DNA of 64,000 nt from Marsupella aquatica (taxonomy: Eukaryota > Marchantiophyta). Position 1 is the first letter of the stretch; each line of letters opens with the position of its first letter. Under the pieces are notes generated by a model. That model worked only from the letters and a program-made list of their open reading frames with translations, had not been told where the DNA came from and ran no database searches. Made by a program: the position numbers and the translations under genes. The DNA lies in contig OZ316891.1 of assembly GCA_973895155.1 (NCBI GenBank), forward strand, positions 23,808,001 to 23,872,000. Reading direction: 5' to 3'. Of the stretch, positions 11,423 through 21,697 are shown piece after piece.

Positions 11423-13156
11423 GGCCGGGGTATTTATGGGGCAGCACATATGTGCCAGGGCGCACATTTATTCCATCAATGGTCAAGGAAAATAGTTAAT
11501 TGAATCCAACTGCTGTGAATCTTTCCCATCCAGGAGCTTTTTTGCCCAAGTATGCAACTCCCCTTTTTATAAGGCAAGATTCTAATTCCTTATAATGAAT
11601 TTATATCCAATTCACCATATGAAATTTCATTAAATTAGTCTACTAAAATCTACTCAAGGAATATTTTTAATACATGGGTCTACAGCCAAACTAGCCAGCT
11701 TTGGGGGATTATTTTTAAAAATTTTAAAAATATATTAATAAAAAATACAACAAGTTTAGGAATATTTTTTAATTTTATGTGGAAAGATAAGAAAACCAAA
11801 CCTTTTATATGACTTCAAACTTTTTAAAAGTGGAAAACCCAAGTTTTTTGAGATTTTCATTTTTCTTATAGCCAACTTTTTACTCCATATAAAAATCCAG
11901 ACCCCTGCTTATTATACAAGAGTTGCATACCCGGGCTTTTTTGTATTGGTTCCCCATACGGGTTGAAGACCAAAGAAATTTAAGAAATACGGAAAAGTCA
12001 CAAGTTGTAAAATACTTGTTCGTAAATTTGTGGGTTTCCCCTCCGGCAGCCCTTTAAGTACCAGATGTTCCTCAAAGATTTTCCTGCTGCCATTGCGAGA
12101 GCGCAACCCCACATTGTGAAGGTAGATTCTCATGTCACTGGAAAGTCCCATGTCGCTTCCTGTGTGCTGCGGGTATCACCTACTGTAATCAATTCCCTTC
12201 TCGACATCAGATTCATCACCCCGCTCGTCCATTTCCTTCCAAGGATCGAAAAGCGCCATTGACATTTAGCCAGAAGCTCCGGGAAGGGACGCAGGCAGGA
12301 CTAAAACCTTGAGTCCGTGTGCATGAAGGATCGGACAGGAAACGAGTCACCAGCCAATGTACTATAAATGGACCTCTAAACCTAAACCTCACTTCCTTCT
12401 CCCATCGCAAAATCGATCAGGCTATCTGTCTTCATTTGTCCCCTCCTTGGCTTTGGAAATGGCAGCAAAGTGTTTGAAGATGGGATCACTCCGCTCAGCC
12501 TTGTTACTCGACGTGAGTAGATAGACCCAGAAAATGAAGATTCAATCGGTAGACTTGCACTAACCTCGATCTCTGTCTGGAACTGTGGTGTACCCTCCAG
12601 GAGAGCTTGGGGCGCTTGAAGGTTGCATTGTGGAGCGTCCAAGTATGAGAGGGTACAATCTCTACACTCACGCCTGTAACAAAACTACCGTACACTGACA
12701 GAGTGTACATATCCCACCTTTAAAACATGACCAGCGGAGTGTGGTCCATGCATGCCACGTGAAGAAGTACGACAGGTATAGTAGTGGAGGTGACCCACCA
12801 TGCAATCCAACCATGGACAAGTGGTCAATACTGGTTGGACCCCTGGGCCCTCACTCCGAGTAAAAGAAGTGAACTCCCTGTGATCGGGACTCCTTCCCTC
12901 TTACCCCTTGTTATTTCCATTTTTCTATAAAATGTTCCCTTGTTACCTGTAATAATCATAATTATTAGTTTCAAATGAATAAAATCCACCCTTTTGAGGG
13001 TTCACACGTCCTCCCATATTACTTAACACTGAGGGCTTGATCAGGGGGTTGGACAGGCCTGGTAAGAGAAAATTCTGGATGACTGTTGTGATCATTCGCT
13101 CCCTTCCATTGAGAAGCGCAAATAGGAACCATCAGGAGTGATCAGTACATTTACAG
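11423..13156. other. Mostly non-coding; orphan promoter-like start near 12.36-12.51 kb
   Basis: 11560-11900 is very AT-rich. A TATA-like TATAAAT (12363-12369) precedes an ATG at 12459 whose 18-codon frame runs into a consensus donor, GAC|GTGAGT (12513). This could be the first exon of the P450 remnant downstream, but I could not link them and no P450 signature is present here. The rest shows nothing. Confidence 0.3.
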
Positions 13157-14562
13157 TAGTAGCGCACCACAAGGAAGGAAGAATTTGGAAGACTTTAATA
13201 AGGCCTCGCGGACATTGACAGCAATGCCAGTGAATCTTCCAGGAACGACGTTTAGCACAGGCATGAAGGTACGAAAACTGTCGGATGCTTGGCCAGCAGT
13301 TTGGACTTGGAATTGAATCCTGCCGGAGGCCAAGTTTGGACTTGAAGTTGAGATCTTGCCCGAGGCTCTTGAACACTGCTCGGCCAACTGAAGGCTAAGT
13401 CAGATACAGGTAGATAGATTTCAACAACGAAGACTTTGTCAAATCTGAAATCATTCCCGGAGTATTCGAAAGCGAGGTCGAGAATGATAATTTTGGACGG
13501 GAACAAATCTGTGCATTTGTGTTCCTCAACACCTCATTTGATTGATTGGTTGTTGTCTTCATCAGGCACGGGCAAATTTGGTAGCATACTTCCAAACTCT
13601 GATTGAGTCGACGAAGGGCCAGAAGACTTTCGAGGGCGTTTTCTTCGGAGCTCTACTGGCAGCTCGGGATGACCCTGAAGGGCTAGAAGAGCTGAAGCAT
13701 CTCGATGATTTCACGCTTGCCGAGAACATGTTTTTTTTGATAAACTTCGCTGCTTCTGACACTACCACGACGACTCTTGTATGGATCCTTAAGTATCTGA
13801 TTGACTATCCGGAGGTCTTTCGCCGTTGCCAGGTACGGAGCATGCTTTGCTTCTCTCGGTTTGAATCTGGCATGGCCGTTCGGATATCTAGAGGTCTGGA
13901 GCTTGAAATGGCAGTAGAATATTTGAACGTCATAAATGGTATTTTGTTGAAATATTATAGCACAATGTCGTTCTCAGCTTTTATCTCTTCTATTCTTCTC
14001 AGATCTTCTACAATATTCACTTGCCTGCTTACTCTAGGGGGGCATGGCCTGTGAACCCTTGTGGACTATAGCTAGCCCTCAAAGAAATGAGGAACCTAAC
14101 TCAGGATACTCTTTACCAATGAGACCGCACAACATGTCTGTCTTAGTTTTGAATGACGAGCCTGAATGCTCATTCTTTGAATGGCAATAGAATGATAACA
14201 AAAATCAACTTGCATGATCCATTTTGATGTACCATACATTCGATTCTCAATTCTGCTCTCCATACGCATACATTTGGTGGGGCCCTAGAGTTAGGGTCTA
14301 GAGGTTTCACTCTAGAAGCCTAGACCCAACTCTAGCTTGACTTCTGTTTGCTAATTAGTAGTAATATGTGAAAAACCCTTGCAACTTACCACCCAAGTAT
14401 AAATTCCACGGTTTCAATTTTGACATTATTAAGTGTTCTTGGCTTGATTTCTTGTGCAGGCATGAGAGAGCCGAACCTGATAAGGGTATAATGTATGAAA
14501 CCCTTACCCCCAAGGTAAAAGGAGGATACCCAATCAAATTGAGTCCTAGGACACAGGTGTGA
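13157..14562 (+). pseudogene. Cytochrome P450 remnant (clan-85-like), haem exon missing
   Basis: P450s are haem monooxygenases, usually ER-bound. Three exon-like blocks are visible. First, about 13157-13268 includes MPVNLPGTTFSTGMK and ends at AAG|GTACGA; this LPGTxF motif is typical of clan-85 families. Second, 13566-13832 (CAG acceptor, CAG|GTACGG donor) begins ARANLVAYF and holds the I-helix oxygen-binding motif as AASDTT, followed by LVWILKYLIDYPEVFRRCQ. Third, 14460-14562 (TTGTGCAG acceptor) looks like the C-terminal tail (VKGGYPIKLSPR). The 627 bp between the second and third blocks contain no K-helix ExxR, PERF or FxxGxRxCxG haem loop, so an internal deletion has removed the catalytic core. 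N-terminal exons were not found. Nonfunctional. Confidence 0.75.
14285..14335. repeat. Imperfect inverted repeat in the P450 remnant
   Basis: CTAGAGTTAGGGTCTAG pairs with CTAGACCCAACTCTAG across a short loop (one-base indel). It lies where the P450 haem exon would be expected. Confidence 0.6.
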
Positions 14563-15780
14563 TAGCGCAGAAGCCTGTTTTAGTTATGCACACAGTTGGT
14601 ATATTACCACATTTTGATGTGTGATTACCGACACGGAACTAAATGTACCCATGTTGAAGGCAAGTGTTACAAGCTAGACTTCCATATTAGTACATATTAA
14701 AATGATGATGTGATCAACTTGAGCTTTCAATGAAATAATTTGAGTTGCAGTTTATTACAATACATTTACCTTTTTTATGATGATGTCTTGGAGCCCGTCT
14801 TGGAGAAAGTGAAAAGTAAATGAACATCCATGTTGGACACAATGCTCTTGTGGACCACATGTTGATTGTCCATGGGAGTTTTGGGCTTATAACTTGATGA
14901 TTATAAGTCCTTAAATTGTTTTTAGTTTTGCACCTCCAAGGCAACTAGAGAAGGAGGAGCCCTGAAAAAACACAAGCTCACATACTTCATACTAACACAA
15001 TGAAAATTAGTTCTACTAGAATTTACCTCTCATCATTCCATGATGGATAACTCATTCAACCAAAATGGCCAAATTCAAACATTTTTTAGTTTTGAGGATG
15101 CGCTGGAGGAGTAGGTAAGCCACATTTCCATAAAAGTGACAGTGAATTTTATGAGCATCAAGTTATTACAATTAAACTCAATTTTTGGGAAATGTGGTCC
15201 ATGGGGGTTTCAAAAGACCATCGTTGTGGTCCATGAGAGCATCATTTTCTGTCTTGGAATATTGTACTAATACTTATACTGGAGATTGGAATAACTGATA
15301 TTGATCTACTTTGGAAGCTATTGAACTTCCACATGAATTTTTTTTGTCTCCAGCTTTACTAAGCATAGACAATGTCAATCTTTATCCACATCAGTATAGA
15401 AAAGTGAAAGGTTAGTGGATTACCAGAAAGTACCAACAGAATCACCTTGGACTTTTTATATAATTATTAAATTTGCAAAGACCCTACAGTCGGGGGGAAC
15501 TCATAGCACCAGAATCGTAAAGAACAACAAAGGAAACTCCACCCTGCCAGGAGGGCAGAAGCAAAACAAGCCCAATTTCTAGGCAAGGGAAGGGGAAAAC
15601 CAGCCCACTGAACCCCCCACCAACCTAACAAAGAACCAAAACTTACCACAAAAGAATGGTGCCAACGGCATAATTGTCGTCACCATGGCAGAACAAAACT
15701 CCAACACAGCACGACAACCCCTACAGCTTGTGTATAAAAGATAGAGGGAAAGGACATCCCACCAGGCCCGACAGAACCAC
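14563..15780. other. No gene recognised
   Basis: Intergenic DNA, partly AT-rich, with a more GC-rich segment at 15480-15780. No coding or repeat structure that I can name. Confidence 0.45.
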
Positions 15781-18700
15781 TGCCGCGCCCCTAACCCGGG
15801 CCTTAAATCCAGTTTAGTTCCATGGGGCGACCTAATGGTACATTAAATAAAATGTGCATTCATGATTGAATCTCTTCGCAAAAGATTTTTTTATAACAAG
15901 TGAAGGGTGTTTTAAATCCCCAAATCTATTTGATTACAATAACATAGGTAAGTTTTATATAGGACTGAAAATTCTTTTTAGAACGAACAAGATACATTTT
16001 AATGTTCTTCCAAAATATAACAAGGGGTACCTGGGGGCCTTCAGTCACAGGTATGTCTCATTACATTTCCCTTAGTGAGGGCCCAGGGCCACCAGTAGGG
16101 GTGAGGGTTCGGGCAAGGAGGTGTGTAGTGGCCTCGATTAGCCCTAAGTCAGGCTAAGGCAATATACTTACTGGTATAACACTTACGCAACTCGTACTAA
16201 TCATAGGTATATTTGTTTTCCACCGCTGGAATTCCCACAGTTAGTGACTCGGACTAACTCCCGGCTTGGGGCTTTCAAGCCATCGACGCGACAGAACCTT
16301 GTGACATGCAATGGGTGGCAATCCCTACTATTAGTCGGCACCCGGTACGTCCCTTGAAATGGCGCCTTTGCGCAGACAAAGCATACACACAACACCAGTT
16401 ACTCGCGGAAACATTAGAGGGAAAGACTATATTTACTCAGCGAAGAATCGGTTTACATAGTTGACTCAACTTCTAAGGGGGTCAGCAGGCCCAACGGCAG
16501 TCGATGCCCAGTCTCTACGAGGCCCCGCCCCGCACTTTCCCAACAAGCTTGACTCTGGCCCTCACTCCTTAGTGCACTCTGACCCTGCTCAGGCCGGGAC
16601 TCCCTGTGCCTCGCATTTTCTTATGCTGAAATAAGTAACTAAGCCTTCTCCCCCCTCCCATTGCGGAAGGGGAAGCCTAAATACTACAGTTGCGGAAAGG
16701 AACTAGAAGATACTACCTTCCGGGGTAATGCCTACTGACTAACTACCTTCTGACTAGCCGGCCGCACTCCTCTGACCGGTTGACCGTTGGCGGCAAGGGC
16801 GCTGACCGGGGTGGCAGCAGCTAAGTCTACTGACCACAATCTAGTCCGTTGATGGACTCTATCCTACGTCGACTGATCCTAACTGATCCTGTCCTATTTC
16901 TTCCTGTTGTGCCGCTAATCGGTGCCTAATGACAGCTATTTTGTTGTTAAGCCTAATCAAAAAGATGTTGCTGACTCAACTGCCCGGCGCGGTGCCTGCT
17001 CACACCCTCCGCTAACCACCCCTTATGTGCGTGCTGTGGTCGGATCAGGGTTTGTCCCCCTGTTGGGGCGAGACCTCGAGCCGCCTTGATCAGGGGTGGG
17101 CCCTGGTCTTCCCCATTGGAGGACGAGCAGGGTAACGTGGTCCTGCAAGGCCTTGTTGTCCCGCACCGCCTCCTCCGCCTTGTTTGCAGCTTCATCGGCC
17201 TCTGTCTGGAGCCGTGCTACCTCTAGGTTGAGCTGGTCGATGGAGTCACGATGGGTCTGGTCCTGCACCAGCAATTTATCTCATTCGGTAGAGAGACTAG
17301 CCACCTGCTGAGCTGCTTGTAGGAATTGGTTGTTGAGGTCGGTCAGGCTGGTAACCCGAGCCGAGGATTCCGAGCACAACTGAAGCACGGTGTCATCCAG
17401 CTTCTTGAGATCCACTTGCGCCCCGCTCAACTCCTGGGTTAGTCCATCCCGTTGTTTGACGGTGCAGACTAACTCCTCACGGCGGGTAGTGGCCTCCTCC
17501 TCGAGGTGTTCTACCAGCATTTGGAGGCGCCCGATCTCATTCCCCTTTGCCATGAGTTCTTCTTCCAAGCGGCTTACGATCCGTGGTTGGTGGTCTAACA
17601 TGAAGAAGGCTGGTTGAAAGTACGCTGAGACTTGTTGTCCAATGTACGTCGCTAGCTCCCCTGATAGAGTCTGACTAAACTTCTAGACCAAGGCGTAGGC
17701 CATGCTCCCCAGGGCTACTTGGTAGTCCTCCATCCTCTCGGGCACCGGTGGTTCCTCAGGCGGGGTGGTGAGCTCCTCCGTAGTCTGCACTAGGGAGGGG
17801 AAGGTTTCTTCAGGTGGTGGAGGGATAGGGGGTGGTTGTATTGCAGGTAGCGAAGGTTCGACAGAAGGGGGTGGCGGAATTTCACCAAGAGGGGGTGACG
17901 GAGTATTAGTTGGGGCCTCCGGCTTGGGGTTTGCCTGAGGCACGGTAGTCCGCTCGCTCGGGGATGCCTCCTCTGGAGTGGGGGTGACATTAGTCGGGGC
18001 TGAGGTGGCCATATTCTTTCCTCTGGCCTCCCGCCGTGCCTTGTACCAAGCGAGGATGATGGCGATATAACTTCCCAAGTAAGTCTTTCCCCCAATAGCC
18101 ATTCCTCCCTGAGCCCGCTTAAGCTCTCCCGAGAACCTACGGTAAAAGAATTGGGCCCAGTTCTGCCGTTTGTATTGTTCCACCTGTACGATCGTGCAGA
18201 GGGAGATCTCGGATTGTGGCTCAATCATGTGTAGGGTAGTCTGTATGAAGTTAAGCCGTATGCGTATCTTCTTTTGTAAGCGGCTTTCTTGGGACAAGAG
18301 TACCAGTAAGTCTTGGAGAACTTAGCACCTACCTTGCCAAACAAGGTCCAGAATCCCAAGGCTGTAAGGGTCATGCTAACCTTTGTAGTCTGGTTCGCCG
18401 AGTCCGCATTCCCGCCCGGCCGGTCCGCTTACTGGTGGAGGCCTTACTTGCCCTGACTAAATCTTGCCACAATCCGCTCTTATCCCTCGATGATCTCCTC
18501 ATAAAGGTCAGCTTGATTTGAGCAAAAAGGCGAGAGAATGGTAGCGTCTGCAAATTTTGAAAGGTAGAAATGAGCAAATGGCCCGTAGCTCCATCAACTT
18601 TGCTCTTATGGAGGTGCCAGGGTGAGCTTGAGCGTGAGAGGGAAAGGCCATTCTCGAGGCTGTTTTGGTTGTTGATAATGAGCTGAAGTCGGTGTCTCGG

Positions 18701-18937
18701 TCCAAGCGTGATTCTCCTAACGGAGTTTTACTCCACCGCTGCCACCATACCGCAATCGAGCGTAATAATCCTCTACCTTAATTCGTAATCATTTGATCAA
18801 CTAACCTACCCCTAATCTATTCATAATGGCAAAGATGGCTATTCGTGCTATTCTACACTACGGCTACGGTCCTAATGACCGTATAAGTCCTAATCTAGGA
18901 CCTGCATTCGGTTAAGTGATACGTTGCCCGTGTCACA
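15781..18937 (-). mobile_element. Decayed LTR (element A) carrying an accessory ORF, minus strand
   Basis: The right edge reads on the minus strand TGTGACACGGGC, like the start of the 23.7-kb solo LTR. ACCAC follows at 18938-18942, and ACCAC also precedes TGCCGCGCC at 15776-15781, which would make a 5-bp TSD and TG...CA ends. The left edge is uncertain because 15850-16050 is unusually AT-rich. Inside lie decayed frames homologous to the accessory protein of the 23.7-kb LTR, in the same order, with about 1.1 kb of downstream non-coding sequence as in its relatives. Confidence 0.5.
17023..18297 (-). pseudogene. Accessory LTR protein remnant in element A
   Basis: Frames at 18297-17683, 17601-17281 and 17274-17023 form one decayed gene. 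The first part (TTLHMIEPQSEIS, YKRQNWAQFFYRRFS, AIGGKTYLGSYIAIILAWY) aligns block by block with the second half of the LPW-GLP domain of the 24.2-kb gene (HMMEPRGEIS, KWASYFTKKF, YIGGKAYFASHIEIILEWY). A Pro-rich linker and a Glu/Leu-rich coiled coil follow. In-frame stops lie at 17683 (TAG) and just before 17274 (TGA). The N-terminal half was not recovered upstream of 18297. Confidence 0.65.
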
Positions 18938-18942
18938 ACCAC

Positions 18943-19294
18943 CAGGGCCCAGGCCAATCAGAATCTCCGGGAAAGAGAGCATTTATGCTAAGTAATCTAA
19001 TCCTTAACCTGATCAATCCCTCACCTGAAAAGAGCCAAAAGCCAAGCCAAAAGCCATCAAACCAGGGAGACTCTGCCCAAACCGAGCAACACACCAACCC
19101 AAAAAGAATCCCAAAACCGATGAGCCCATAAACTCCAAGTTCCATGCGACAAAATTTTGGGAAATCCACCGACTTGATGGCCTTTGGACTCCTGCTCTAA
19201 AAGGCACTTTCGATACAGGTATCGGTGTTCACTTTGCTTCCAATGTTTGTGACTCTCTAGCGATTGATATCTGATGTGAAGAGCGATACCTGTA
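18943..19294. other. Intergenic, short inverted repeat
   Basis: Contains AAAAGCCAAGCC microrepeats (about 19025-19050) and GCGATACAGGTATCG-like inverted blocks at about 19210-19285. No gene is seen. Confidence 0.35.
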
Positions 19295-19537
19295 TTGCAG
19301 TTGGCGCTCAATAAAATAAACACGAGTAGGTGTGTCGTGGGAATTGTAAGAAGTTTAATGCAGAGTTGTATGGGAGTAAAGGATTATTTAAGGAATAAAG
19401 GCTTGAGATTAAGGAGGGGGTCTGATAGAAAATTTATGCGGAACCTTGTGGATGATATGGCCAAGAGCAAATTTTTAGACATCAAGGCACAATCTACCGA
19501 CAGGTCCGAATCCAGTGAATCGGAGTGCTCAGATTAA
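19295..19537 (+). CDS. Possible terminal exon, Lys/Arg-rich with acidic Ser-rich tail
   Basis: An 80-codon open frame preceded by an acceptor-like CTGTATTGCAG (near 19290). It contains GVKDYLRNKGLRLRRGSDRK and ends DRSESSESECSD. The basic core and acidic serine tail look protein-like rather than random, but no family is recognised and no upstream exon was identified. It is followed by a GCGTCGGGCGC palindrome like those after the two ORFs at 20.5 and 21.1 kb, suggesting the three belong to one locus or element. Confidence 0.3.
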   Translation: MQLALNKINTSRCVVGIVRSLMQSCMGVKDYLRNKGLRLRRGSDRKFMRNLVDDMAKSKFLDIKAQSTDRSESSESECSD

Positions 19538-19942
19538 CTTGGATCTCTGTTGTTAATTTGGGTGTATTTTTTAGTGCAACTATGCTAGCGTCGGGCGCTA
19601 CCCAAATGTATGCCAGAAATACTGCACAATAAAAATATTATATGTCAGTTGTAACCATGGAGTGTCCGCTCGAAGTACACTTTCTATTATAGTAGCGCCC
19701 TACTATAATTGTATAACGGTCATGATGCTGGTACATTGGTACTCCCGTACCTTTTGGATGACGTCAGTCAAATTTCCCGTTAATATTTTGTCTGGTCTGC
19801 CGCGATGGTCATGTGTGGTGAAAATGCCCGTTTCATGTTGAATCGGCCGTTTCCTTTTTAGACCATAACGGGAGTTTGAGGGTGCTACCACCGTTTCCGG
19901 ATGGAGCGGGCGGTTCAGGTCGCCACAAGGTTACACCCTAAT

Positions 19943-19952
19943 CCCTATAAAC
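19943..19952 (+). promoter_or_regulatory. Candidate TATA box for the 20070 ORF
   Basis: CCCTATAAAC lies about 120 bp upstream of the ATG at 20070, a normal spacing for a plant core promoter with a short 5' UTR. The call rests on motif and position only. Confidence 0.35.
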
Positions 19953-20069
19953 TTTGAGCGATTATGTCCTGAATGCCCTGTATTGCATCAGTTCTCAGTG
20001 TGATCCGCCATTATCATCTTATAGTGCTTTCCACTTTTGATTGTGTTCGAGATCTTTTGCTGACCTGCC

Positions 20070-20546
20070 ATGGATAATCCCCAGAGAATCTCTGCAGCCT
20101 ACTTTCAAAGACACACTACGATCATTTTGGAAGAGAGTTTGGTTCCCGTGACTGAACAGCCCGAATGGTTGGAAACAAGTGCCTTCCGCAACCGCTTCAA
20201 CCTTCCGCAAGACAAAGCGATTAGTCCTGGTGAAACGCTGATCCCGTGGCTGAGAATTTCTTTGCCAAGGAGGTTTGCGAAAAGGTTTTCTGTTCACTGG
20301 CCACCTCCTCCCCATAGTCCAACTCGGGAGGATGAAATGAGGAAACAGGAAGAATTTGGCCGTGTAGATTTCCAGAACACCCCCGTTCCTGGCGTGTTTC
20401 CCCGAAGTGGTGACGAGCAAAGTCCATCTGCCTCTTACATCAGGACCCGAGAGCATGGTTTCGTTCCTGATTCAGTCCAATCTATAGCTGGAATCGACGA
20501 CGATTGTGGCTCATCTACGAATGAGTGGACTAGCGCCCGGCGCTAG
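20070..20546 (+). CDS. Hypothetical 158-aa protein; C-terminus shared with the 20.9-kb ORF
   Basis: An ATG-started frame of 158 codons (MDNPQRISAAYFQRH...), with a TATA-like box upstream. It is Pro/Arg-rich in the middle and ends GIDDDCGSSTNEWTSARR. The same ending (GIEDDNGSSTTERTSACARR) closes the short ORF at 20888-21091, so the segment was duplicated and both copies stayed open. The stop codon sits inside the palindrome CTAGCGCCCGGCGCTAG. No known domain. It could be a small host gene or part of an unclassified mobile element. Confidence 0.4.
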   Translation: MDNPQRISAAYFQRHTTIILEESLVPVTEQPEWLETSAFRNRFNLPQDKAISPGETLIPWLRISLPRRFAKRFSVHWPPPPHSPTREDEMRKQEEFGRVDFQNTPVPGVFPRSGDEQSPSASYIRTREHGFVPDSVQSIAGIDDDCGSSTNEWTSARR

Positions 20547-20887
20547 TATGGTCACCTTCACAATGGACATTGCGTAGTTTGCAAAATGTGTTGATGAGTT
20601 CAGTTTAGGGTGTGTCTTGCATATGGCTACAGCTTATTTGATCTATCTCTTACAGATTATTTGATACATGTCTTAGCCATTTTTGTCATCGCTTGTCTGT
20701 AGATCTAACAAGTGACGCTAGTTTACCGTCTCGATAGTATCAAGCAATAGGCATAGGATGCGCGTTGCTTTTTGAATTTTGCGATCCTTTGGTTTACGGG
20801 GTGGACACCTCGGATCATTTTGAACTTTTGTAAGCGCTTGGCACTACCATATTAGTAAATTAATTTTCTATCACAAGACTTCGTGTA

Positions 20888-21091
20888 TTGTGGATTGGCG
20901 TCGGATGTGCAAATTGGTTGGATTTGGTTTGTCGTTACCCGCCTCTGCCAAAGAGGTGTGAGGAGAATGCCATCCTTGGCATTGATGGTGAGAACGGTTT
21001 TACTCCCAACACAACCACATCTAAGGCTGGCATCGAGGACGACAACGGTTCTTCCACAACCGAAAGGACTAGCGCCTGCGCCAGGCGCTAG
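20888..21091 (+). pseudogene. Partial paralogue of the 20070-20546 ORF
   Basis: A 67-codon frame. Its last 30 or so residues (GFTPN...KAGIEDDNGSSTTER) parallel those of the 158-aa ORF (GFVPD...IAGIDDDCGSSTNEW), while the upstream part has no clear counterpart. It ends in a palindrome (CTAGCGCCTGCGCCAGGCGC plus TAG) that contains the stop codon, as in the longer copy. Confidence 0.4.
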
Positions 21092-21448
21092 CGTGATCAC
21101 TTGCCCGACCGAGACGCTGCACATTCTTCGATATCTTCTTGTACATGAGTTTTTGTTCTTTGGGACGGATTTGCTATTCGCTAACGGATAGCGGTCAAAA
21201 TGGTTTTAAATGTACAGTTCCCATAAGCTTTTTAAACGAGCGCCTGGCGCTATTCTTGACCATTTTTTGTGCATTTGACTCAAATCTTCTAAACGTCCTG
21301 TTTTGAATGTCAAGTTCTTTGTTCACACCTAAATTTTTTTGGGCATTCTTTGCTGAAGTTTTCTATATTTGGTTTCCTGTTTCCTGTCATCGTTTCCTGT
21401 TTTGGGTTTCTTATTTTCCTGTTTCCTGTCTTATGTAAATACCCCAAC

Positions 21449-21697
21449 TCTAGGGTCAATCTTGAAATTAGGACATGTATCAGTATTTATAAGAACATAC
21501 CGTCATTATGGACTTCTCTCATAAATGACTAACTCCAGAGTCAATACTAAAACTAGGATATATCAGTGTTTACAACAACATACTGTCATTATGGACTTGT
21601 TGCATAAATGACTAAATATAGGGTCAATCTAAAAATCACGATATATCAATGTTTACAATAACATATAGTCATTATGGACTTATTGCATAAATGACTA
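21449..21697. repeat. 83-bp tandem repeat, 3 units
   Basis: Units end at 21531, 21614 and 21697 with CATAAATGACTA and share GTCATTATGGACTT. A further partial GAGTCATTA follows. The GTCAT/ATGAC motifs are the same as those that fill the larger array next to it. Confidence 0.8.

Larger units (their letters stand above)
19582..21254. repeat. Recurring GCGCC/GGCGC palindromes
   Basis: Four related palindromes lie at 19584 (CTAGCGTCGGGCGCTA), 20531 (CTAGCGCCCGGCGCTAG), 21069 (CTAGCGCCTGCGCCAGGCGC) and 21238 (GAGCGCCTGGCGCTA). They separate or follow the ORFs of this locus and recall terminal or subterminal repeats of a foldback-type element. No TSD was established. Confidence 0.55.

Noticed and set aside
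12459-12512. First exon of the P450 (18 codons ending GAC|GTGAGT)
   Set aside because: Promoter and donor look good, but the peptide has no P450 signature and no link to the 13.2-kb exons could be shown.
12590-12625. PPGELG as the proline-rich P450 N-terminal motif
   Set aside because: The following residues do not continue as a P450 and the frame is not supported by splice sites.
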